NCBI GenBank assembly: GCA_023128195.1
Contig: JAGMEL010000363.1
Span: 1 to 12,453, forward strand
Source: Caldifarciminota bacterium
Lineage (GTDB): Bacteria; Hydrothermota; Tepidihabitantia; SM23-42
Reading direction: 5' to 3'
DNA length: 12,453 bases
Shown here: positions 5,734-10,865 of the stretch, in pieces
How the letters are laid out: the number at the start of each line of letters is the position of its first letter
How positions within the stretch are numbered: the first letter of the stretch is position 1
Program-made: the position numbers and the translations under genes
The notes under the pieces: generated by a model
Databases searched by the model: none
What the model was told of the DNA's origin: nothing
What the model saw: the letters and a program-made list of their open reading frames with translations, nothing else

Positions 5734-6294
5734 GTGATTTGGGAATCGAGTGTCTGGAAAGATGAACTGCGGAGTGAGTTAAGGTCCTTCAAGAGATTTG
5801 TCAGCAAGATGAACCAATACGAGTATGAATATACTACCCTACGAATAGAGAAGTTCTTTTTCATAACCTCATTCATAATCCGCAAATTGAACGAAGCGAA
5901 TAAGATTTCCGATGATTTGTTGTCAAAAGACTACCGTTGTTTTAAATACAAGAGAAAGAAAGATGACTATAATATTGACTTTATGAATTGCCACAAAATT
6001 GACAATTTCTACAAGTTAAACAAACAAATATCTCATTCATTGAGATTGAAAGATTTATGTAATTTATTCATCCACAGTTATGCATTCATAGTACAAGTGG
6101 ATAATAGTAAACCCTGCGGTGTCTATGTGAATACAGATAGAATAAAAGAGAAGCACCTACTTCACATAAGGCTTAATACATACGAAAGCCTGATACGGGA
6201 TGTCATAAAAGACAACATCGTGTATATGAGGTTCAATCGGCGGACTGGTGAACTGGTCAAAAAGGCGAAAGTGCCAACATCCAAAAAGCAGTAG
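5734..6294 (+). CDS. soluble protein of unknown function, last gene of the block
   Basis: 186 residues from GTG 5734; the in-frame TAA at 5725-5727 limits any upstream start. No signal peptide or membrane helix. The N-terminal half is helical and charged (SFKRFVSKMNQYEYEYTTLRIEK), with aromatic clusters. The C-terminal half looks alpha/beta: LCNLFIHSYAFIVQVD (108-123), then GVYVNTDR (129-136), LLHIRLNTY and IVYMRFNRRTGELV. It has the look of a conserved hypothetical with an IHSY motif, but I cannot name a family. GTG has weak upstream complementarity. A five-codon frame (ATG 5720, with AGAGGA upstream) ends on TGA overlapping this GTG, which could allow reinitiation. It ends in TAG and no terminator hairpin follows. 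Confidence 0.78.
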   Translation: MIWESSVWKDELRSELRSFKRFVSKMNQYEYEYTTLRIEKFFFITSFIIRKLNEANKISDDLLSKDYRCFKYKRKKDDYNIDFMNCHKIDNFYKLNKQISHSLRLKDLCNLFIHSYAFIVQVDNSKPCGVYVNTDRIKEKHLLHIRLNTYESLIRDVIKDNIVYMRFNRRTGELVKKAKVPTSKKQ

Positions 6295-6501
6295 TTCGAA
6301 ATACTCGAATCTATGATTTTCCCCTCCAAATATCGAGATATTATGCCCCTATTCGCTTATGTCGTGCGTTCTGATGCGTTTGTATTGAAGGATAGATAAA
6401 TTCTACTGTGGAAAAACAAAGTGGCTTAAAATGGAAATAAAGATGGGGTATTGCCACTAATCCCTTAAACCATCATCAGCATATAACGAAACTGGCTAAA
6501 A
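6295..6501. other. convergent intergenic gap, nothing recognised
   Basis: About 200 bases between the ends of the plus-strand block and the minus-strand NTPase gene. Only a weak 5-bp inverted repeat (TTCGA/TCGAA) is seen next to the upstream stop codon, with no T-tract. No intrinsic terminator or gene is apparent. Confidence 0.6.
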
Positions 6502-7749
6502 CTATATTAGATATTCAGTAAGTAATTGGAACGGATTGATAGTTTTACTTATATGATTCTTTCCTATATGGTCAAGGAATCTGTGCAAATAGGATTTTTG
6601 TGTTTCGTCCCATCCCCATTGCCGTGACTGCGAAATATGTTGCCTGTCGTTGTAGAACCATTCGAATAGCATTTGCGGGTTTGACATAATCAAACGTTTT
6701 ATTTTCTGGTATGTATCATAACTCAATTCTTTCAAAATCAACATATAAAAGATAGCCTTCTTCTCGTGTACGCTTTTTACTGCATTCAATTTTGTTACAA
6801 CTGTATAGTTGTTAAGGATATTTTGATATTGTCGAATACTCGTAACATTGAAATATCTTCCTTCTTCTGAAATTACTCTTACAAAATTGATGTCACCTAT
6901 AACTTGCTCCACCTCTAAATCCTCTAAGTAAGTGCCTACTAATTCTTCTATCATCACTGAGTATGGAATGTGGAGAGTCAAATTAAATATTTTCCTAAAA
7001 TAACTAATGGCGTCATTTTTTCTCTCTCGGCTCAGTCTATAGTGACTCTGAATAAAGAACTTAGCAATCTCTGTATTGATTCCTCCAATGAATATTGCAT
7101 TTGCGATATCTCCCTTTTCATTTTTTGCCACAAAAAGATTCTTAATGGCTTCAAGAAGTTTGATTGTGTCGTCAGGAAGACACCTATCAAAGTCGTCAAT
7201 AAATATAAAGAGTGGTTTGTTTTTGTGAGGGGACACTATCTTTCTTACCAAGTCTACAAATTCATTTCGAATTTCATCTACTATGTTTTGAAAAGTCCTC
7301 CAGTTAGGTAATTCTTTTTCTATCAACTCTGCATTTTTGTTGACAATTTCCAAGGATAAGCCTCCATTGCTTATTACCCTGGAAACAAAGTCAATACTTG
7401 AGACAGACAATAACTTGAAAAACCACCCGATTTTCTGTCCTCTGTTTTTTATCTCCTCAGGGAAGGAATTGGCGAGATTTTGTAGAAAAGACAGTGTAAT
7501 ATTACTCGACCCTTTATATTCCCAAGGATTGAACCAGAATGTTGGGTAACCAGTTTCAATCAACTTGCTTTCCAATAATTTCATTACGGTTGTTTTACCT
7601 GCACCCCAATCCCCGTCTATGGAAATTGCGTATGGTGCTTCAATATTAGAAATTACGAGGTCATAGATTTTATCGATATATTGTGATTTGACAAAAAGTT
7701 TGTCTTCAATCTTACTCAGCAAAAGTGGGTCAGGGTTTCTTAGTTTCAT
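6502..7749 (-). CDS. KAP-family P-loop NTPase
   Basis: 415 residues from ATG 7749, preferred over the GTG at 7755 because the AAAGGAG site ends on that GTG. Residues 1-40 are the N-terminal helix region. Walker A GDWGAGKTT is at 46-54 (Lys52), the KAP hallmark WFNPWEY at 72-78, and the Walker B signature FIFIDDFDRC at 181-190 with acidic pair Asp185/Asp186. The C-terminal half is helical. KAP NTPases often carry membrane helices inserted between Walker A and B; here the insert (about 105-165) is moderately hydrophobic but has no clear helix, so the protein is probably soluble or peripheral. Known members include F-plasmid PifA (phage exclusion) and QatA of Qat defence; others organise membrane complexes. 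No Qat partners are seen here. The gene is monocistronic with its own promoter, convergent to the membrane-protein block. Confidence 0.93.
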   Translation of the reverse strand: MKLRNPDPLLLSKIEDKLFVKSQYIDKIYDLVISNIEAPYAISIDGDWGAGKTTVMKLLESKLIETGYPTFWFNPWEYKGSSNITLSFLQNLANSFPEEIKNRGQKIGWFFKLLSVSSIDFVSRVISNGGLSLEIVNKNAELIEKELPNWRTFQNIVDEIRNEFVDLVRKIVSPHKNKPLFIFIDDFDRCLPDDTIKLLEAIKNLFVAKNEKGDIANAIFIGGINTEIAKFFIQSHYRLSRERKNDAISYFRKIFNLTLHIPYSVMIEELVGTYLEDLEVEQVIGDINFVRVISEEGRYFNVTSIRQYQNILNNYTVVTKLNAVKSVHEKKAIFYMLILKELSYDTYQKIKRLIMSNPQMLFEWFYNDRQHISQSRQWGWDETQKSYLHRFLDHIGKNHISKTINPFQLLTEYLI

Positions 7750-7780
7750 AATCACTCCTTTCCTCTACATTTTGTTCGTG

Positions 7781-7808
7781 ATTATACCCAAAATACAAAC
7801 GAAGTCAA
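7781..7808 (-). promoter_or_regulatory. strong promoter of the KAP NTPase gene
   Basis: Minus strand TTGACT (7808-7803), 16-nt spacer, perfect TATAAT (7786-7781). Predicted start near 7774, leader about 25 nt carrying AAAGGAG before ATG 7749. Confidence 0.85.
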
Positions 7809-7983
7809 GTTTTACTTACAATTCGAAAATGCGACCACCCAAATTCAATCTGAATAATTATGCTTCTGGAGGCATTGAAAAATAAGGCTTTGCGAGATGA
7901 TTGATAGTGGCAGTAGATATTGATAGTACGAACATCGCTTACATTAGGCATAGAATTAATGTATGCAAGTGTTCATTCTGTTA
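7809..7983. other. divergent intergenic region between KAP gene and 8070 gene
   Basis: Non-coding, AT-rich. It contains a short plus-strand frame (7828-7885, 18 codons) without a ribosome site and the repeated ATTGATAGT words near 7900 and 7918. No RNA gene or clear operator is recognised. Confidence 0.5.
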
Positions 7984-8011
7984 TTGACACAATATGAATT
8001 AGGGCTATAAT
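7984..8011 (+). promoter_or_regulatory. consensus promoter of the 8070 gene
   Basis: Perfect TTGACA (7984-7989), 16-nt spacer, perfect TATAAT (8006-8011). Predicted start near 8018 gives a leader of about 50 nt before GTG 8070. This is the closest match to consensus in the window. Confidence 0.88.
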
Positions 8012-8069
8012 TACCAGCGATGTGAAATAATGATTGAAAAGGATGCAGTAAATGGAAGGTTAGAATAAT

Positions 8070-8708
8070 GTGAGAGGAAAATTGAATCAAGATAGAAAAA
8101 ATTGGTGGAAAAATCCTAAAGACCCTATTTTCTGGTTTGTACTTATACCTTCCGTGGGTTTAGTAATCAGTGTATTCTTCAACATACTTTCTCACACACG
8201 ACCACCTACTATCGTATATTTGTCACAGGAACCGTTGGCTCAAACAGAAATGGAAGATACCATCACATCTCCTAACTTGGAGGGACCCAGAAAACTACAG
8301 GAATTCCTTAATCAACATCCGATTATCCAAAGAAACGAAATCTTCAGAAGACTTTATTTTGGTAAAGTTGTGCATTGGAAAGGTACGTTAATACATGTCA
8401 TCAAATTCTCTGATTTCTATTATGAAATGAGTAAGGGCGATTCAATATATCTTTCAACAAAACCGTTTCATCTGGATTCATCTGGGAATGTGGTTTTTGC
8501 AGATTATGAGATGAAACTCAAAGATGTGTACCATATATCACTACGACATTCAGATGGTTCTCTTTTTATTGTAAATGTTGGGACTGAAGGAAATGAATAT
8601 TTAGATTATCTGATGGGAGGTGAAGCATTGAGTGTTAGAGGTGTTCTTATAAGGGCAAATGAAATCGGAAATATCTTAAATTTGGGAGAATTACAACGTG
8701 AGAATTGA
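8070..8708 (+). CDS. single-pass membrane protein with possible OB-fold domain
   Basis: 212 residues from GTG 8070; an in-frame TAG at 8061 excludes earlier starts, and GGAAGG (8054-8059) lies 10 nt upstream. A basic cytoplasmic N-terminus with WW (12-13) leads to one membrane helix at about 20-40. The domain outside (about 70-212) resembles an OB-fold of the tRNA_anti-like kind by strand pattern: LYFGKVVHWKGTLIHVIKF (95-113), SIYLSTKPF, GNVVFADYEM, YHISLRHSDGSLFIVNVG, and a closing ALSVRGVLIRA (186-196), where a hydrophobic strand follows GEALSVRG. That similarity is inferred by eye. Probably periplasmic. It stands alone behind a consensus promoter, divergent from the KAP gene. ATG-TGA at 8068-8073 overlaps the GTG. 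Function unknown. Confidence 0.8.
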   Translation: MRGKLNQDRKNWWKNPKDPIFWFVLIPSVGLVISVFFNILSHTRPPTIVYLSQEPLAQTEMEDTITSPNLEGPRKLQEFLNQHPIIQRNEIFRRLYFGKVVHWKGTLIHVIKFSDFYYEMSKGDSIYLSTKPFHLDSSGNVVFADYEMKLKDVYHISLRHSDGSLFIVNVGTEGNEYLDYLMGGEALSVRGVLIRANEIGNILNLGELQREN

Positions 8709-9051
8709 AAGAAATAAATGGGAATTGACGGTGTCGTTTCACTTCGTAAGTAACTATGCGATACGAAGAAATATTCCTTCGACCTCCGAATTGGAATAAG
8801 GTGCTTTTGATTCTATAATCATTTTTAACATTTTAAGCACAGATATTTTGTTTTCCAGTACAAGGGAGTGGTTGGCAATTTCCACTCCCCTTTTTTTCTT
8901 GTGCTGGATTTGTGCGGTGTCCAAACTAAAAGAGACACCACTCATCGGAATTCCCACCAATGGTCAGAAATGGGTTGAAAGATTGTTGGCGTAAATATCT
9001 CAGAATCTCAAGACATCCAGTTTCAATACAGTCTTGCGTTTGCACAATAAT
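8709..9051. other. non-coding stretch with serial hairpins
   Basis: No credible gene. Inverted repeats follow one another: CTTCGTA/TACGAAG (8742-8748, 8762-8768); TATTCCTTCG with CGAA-TT-GGAATA (8772-8781, 8787-8798); GTGCTT/AAGCAC (8801-8806, 8835-8840); a terminator hairpin at 8864-8897; GGTGTC/GACACC (8916-8921, 8934-8939); CAAGAC/GTCTTG (9009-9014, 9031-9036). It could be a structured RNA, repeat debris or the end of a lost insertion element. Confidence 0.5.
8855..8907 (+). terminator. terminator hairpin nested inside a longer inverted repeat
   Basis: Inner stem GGGAGTGG (8864-8871) / CCACTCCC (8882-8889), loop of 10, then C and seven T (8891-8897): a good plus-strand terminator, though 155 nt after the 8070 gene. 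An outer pair CCAGTACAAG (8855-8864) / CTTGTGCTGG (8898-8907) extends across the T-tract (10 pairs, one G-U), so two alternative folds share the base G8864. Confidence 0.7.
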
Positions 9052-9125
9052 TGGGCGGTAGGTGACTTGAACACCTGACCTTCGGTATGTGAGACCGACG
9101 CTCTAACCAACTGAGCTAACCGCCC
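9052..9125 (-). tRNA. tRNA-Val (anticodon CAC)
   Basis: On the minus strand all arms fold: acceptor GGGCGGT/ACCGCCC, D arm GCTC/GAGC with loop AGTTGGTTA, anticodon stem TCGGT/ACCGA with loop CTCACAT (anticodon CAC, reading GUG valine codons), 5-nt variable loop, T arm AGGTG/CACCT with loop TTCAAGT. The discriminator base is A (9052), followed by ATT, so CCA is not encoded. The gene lies downstream of purN on the same strand. No att-like duplicate of its 3' end is present in the window. Confidence 0.97.
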
Positions 9126-9141
9126 GAACACGGCAGATGAT

Positions 9142-9207
9142 AGTGATCAGATGCTAGTGGCTAGTGATTCAATATTTTTTTTCACTAATATCTAGTATCT
9201 AATCACT
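9142..9207. repeat. imperfect 26-bp inverted repeat between tRNA-Val and purN
   Basis: Left arm 9142-9167 and right arm 9182-9207 match at 20 of 26 positions when inverted, with a T-rich 14-nt loop. The arms are built from reiterated AGTGAT/CTAGT/AGATACTAG words. The right arm overlaps the purN stop codon (9203-9205). It may serve as a 3' hairpin of purN mRNA, though no T-tract follows on the minus strand. Confidence 0.75.
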
Positions 9208-9814
9208 GTATTTGTATTACTCTCCGTCCATCGATTTTGTATTTGCCAGAGAGAACAAGGTTGATTGCCTCGGTATAAATCCGCCATTCTTCTTTCAAAA
9301 TTCTCTCAGCAAGTTTTTCTGGCGTATCATCATCAAGTACTGGTACTGCTGCCTGAACAATTATGGGACCACCGTCAACTGTATCATCCACAAAATGTAC
9401 TGTGCAGCCGGAAAATTTCACACCCCACTCAAGTGCTTTTTTTTGAACATTAAGCCCGGGGAACGACGGTAATAGTGCTGGATGAATATTTATAATTCTT
9501 CCAGCAAATGCATCAAGAAGAGGTTTTTTCAAAATCCTCATAAAACCGGCAAGACAGACAAGGTCAACATTATGGTCTTGCAATGTTTTCACGTAGTTTT
9601 GCTCAACCTCAGGAATAAGCCAGGTCTTTTTTGGACCTGGATCAAGATATATAGCTTTAATATTGTGTTTTCGCGCCCGCTCCAATACCCTGGCATCTTC
9701 ATTATCACTGATCACACACGCAAGGTTTGCGTGTAAAGTGCCGTTTTCAAGATTTTCAATAATTGCCTGGAGATTTGTGCCTCGACCCGAGGCTAAAACT
9801 GCTATATTTTTCAT
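9203..9814 (-). CDS. purN: phosphoribosylglycinamide formyltransferase (GAR transformylase 1)
   Basis: 203 residues, close to the usual family length. It transfers formyl from 10-formyltetrahydrofolate to GAR in step 3 of IMP synthesis, in the cytosol. Landmarks: LASGRGTNLQAI (7-18) binding the phosphate of GAR; VISDNEDARVLERA; LAGFMRIL (88-95); the catalytic triad equivalents Asn109 and His111 in INIHPALLPSFPG, and Asp147 in VHFVDDTVDGGPI. All are present, so the enzyme should be active. It is not next to other pur genes in this window. ATG 9814 is fixed by the MKNIAVLASGRGTN N-terminus. There is no Shine-Dalgarno; a promoter -10 box ends 5 nt upstream, so the mRNA is probably leaderless. 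The 3' end runs into an inverted repeat and then tRNA-Val on the same strand. Confidence 0.97.
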   Translation of the reverse strand: MKNIAVLASGRGTNLQAIIENLENGTLHANLACVISDNEDARVLERARKHNIKAIYLDPGPKKTWLIPEVEQNYVKTLQDHNVDLVCLAGFMRILKKPLLDAFAGRIINIHPALLPSFPGLNVQKKALEWGVKFSGCTVHFVDDTVDGGPIIVQAAVPVLDDDTPEKLAERILKEEWRIYTEAINLVLSGKYKIDGRRVIQIQ

Positions 9815-9819
9815 AAAGA

Positions 9820-9847
9820 ATTCTACTCAGAATAGGTACTAAGTCAA
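9820..9847 (-). promoter_or_regulatory. purN promoter, predicted leaderless
   Basis: Minus strand TTGACT (9847-9842), 16-nt spacer, TAGAAT (9825-9820), then TCTTT and the purN ATG (9814-9812). With the usual 5-7 nt from -10 to +1, transcription begins at or next to the start codon. No purine-rich ribosome site precedes the ATG. Confidence 0.72.
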
Positions 9848-9892
9848 TATAATACTTTATCACAAGTTTTTTGGCAAATCTATCGTCTAAAT

Positions 9893-9949
9893 TGATGAAG
9901 ATGATTAATGGCAAAAACAATGAAATTAATTTATTAAAAATCTTCATCA
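9893..9949. repeat. 10-bp inverted repeat in the GNAT-purN gap
   Basis: TGATGAAGAT (9893-9902) and ATCTTCATCA (9940-9949), perfect, with a 37-nt AT-rich loop. It lies downstream of the broken GNAT gene and upstream of the purN promoter. No T-tract follows on either strand, so it is not a standard terminator. Confidence 0.6.
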
Positions 9950-9981
9950 TACCAATTGAGTGGAGTTATCTTCTTATGTTC

Positions 9982-10464
9982 TCAATCCTCCCTTAAGATT
10001 CCATATCCCATATGAGTAAAATGTAGATTTCTACAATATGCTTCTTTTACGTATCCACACTAGCAAAACACTTTCCTCATCGCAAAGTTATCGAGCCGCG
10101 TAATTCCTTCAATTCGCCTCCCCTCTGGCGTTATCGTGAAAAAATGGTTTGTTAACCAAACCAAGGCCCTTTTTCCAATACCCTTTCCCCTGTAGGGATC
10201 GCGAATTCTAATATCAATCTGAGGTGCATGAGGCAAGGGATCGAGTAGTCCAAATAAACGAATCATGCCTATTCTTTCCTTACCATTCAAAATAACCCAA
10301 AAGGTTCTATTCTTTTCACCTGTAAACTTGCCCTCATCAATCCATTTTCGCACACTTTCTCGATTGAGATGTGAATAGATATGATACTGCCATGTATCAG
10401 ATGTCAGCCAATCAATCATCAATTCTGAATCCTTCAGACAGAATTGTTTAAAGGTCAAATTCAT
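9982..10464 (-). pseudogene. GNAT acetyltransferase, interrupted by in-frame TAG
   Basis: The intact frame gives 134 residues with a GNAT fold: an N-terminal strand and helices, FWVILNGKERIGMIRLFGL (55-73), a beta-bulge strand PQIDIRIRDP (81-90), and the acetyl-CoA loop YRGKGIG (91-97). It then reaches TRLDNFAMRKVFC and a TAG at 10062-10060. The same frame continues as CGYVKEAYCRN and ends with GYGILRED before TGA (9984-9982). That matches how such RimJ/RimL-type proteins normally go on after KVFEKCGY, so the TAG replaces a sense codon (AAG to TAG would suffice). The stretch between RN and GYGILRED also looks shorter than usual. The substrate cannot be inferred. Like purN, the ATG follows a -10 box by 5 nt with no ribosome site. 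The C-terminal strand is lost unless the stop is read through. Confidence 0.8.
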
Positions 10465-10469
10465 ATAAA

Positions 10470-10498
10470 AGTATAACTGCTATTTTCTGTTATGTCAA
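10470..10498 (-). promoter_or_regulatory. GNAT gene promoter, predicted leaderless
   Basis: Minus strand perfect TTGACA (10498-10493), 17-nt spacer, TATACT (10475-10470), then TTTAT and ATG (10464-10462). The geometry is the same as for purN, and no Shine-Dalgarno site is present. Confidence 0.75.
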
Positions 10499-10795
10499 TA
10501 ATATCATAAGAATTTTTTGATATAACGACGTGTTCCGGCAACCAAAAATAGCACACCTGTTCCCCCACTTTAATTTCTTATTTATACTACTGTAACAGTT
10601 TAGTTTTCCCAAAATTTACTTGATTTTTTCTTATTACCAGAGATTGCTTCCCTTCGACAAGCTCAGGGCAGGCGTTTTTGTTCCTCTCAATGACAACTAG
10701 GAAATGTCATTGCGTGGCAATCTCACACTCTCTGCTTTAAAATATTGGCGATTGTAACCATTAATGGGCACAATTAACTAAATCCCAAAAATAAC
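10499..10795. other. intergenic region with composite repeat, no gene
   Basis: Between the divergent GNAT and RND genes. It holds a small hairpin ATATCA/TGATAT (10501-10506, 10518-10523) and the palindromic element at 10640-10724. I see no coding frame or RNA gene. Confidence 0.6.
10640..10724. repeat. composite palindromic dispersed repeat (about 85 bp)
   Basis: The outer ends GAGATTGC (10640-10647) and GCAATCTC (10717-10724) are perfectly inverted. Inside are an inner stem CAATGACA (10688-10695) / TGTCATTG (10705-10712) and a separate CCCTTCGACAAGCTCAGGG motif (10650-10668). Both word sets are familiar from short palindromic repeats scattered in many bacterial genomes. The CCCTTCGAC...CAGGG word appears inserted in one arm of the other element. 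Confidence 0.82.
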
Positions 10796-10823
10796 TTTAC
10801 TTTGCTATTAAATAATATATAAT
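10796..10823 (+). promoter_or_regulatory. promoter of the RND permease gene
   Basis: TTTACT (10796-10801), 16-nt spacer, perfect TATAAT (10818-10823). Predicted start near 10830; the leader of about 36 nt carries AGAAGGAG (10853-10860). Confidence 0.7.
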
Positions 10824-10865
10824 TGGTTTAATGATGAAGTTTATAAATAACCAGAAGGAGTAATT

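Noticed and set aside
6292..6398. Open frame continuing about 34 codons past the TAG of the 5734 gene, possible readthrough
   Set aside because: An open run of this length is expected by chance, the extension shows no recognisable domain, and TAG serves as an ordinary stop elsewhere in the window.
8754..8960. 68-codon minus-strand frame
   Set aside because: It crosses the terminator hairpin and the GGTGTC palindrome, has no ribosome site and no protein-like pattern.
9052..9125. tRNA-Val as an attachment site for a genomic island
   Set aside because: No duplicate of the tRNA 3' end and no integrase gene are found in the window.
9756..9950. 64-codon minus-strand frame with a hydrophobic start
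   Set aside because: It overlaps the purN promoter and the purN 5' end in another frame, has no ribosome site, and its start lies in an inverted repeat.
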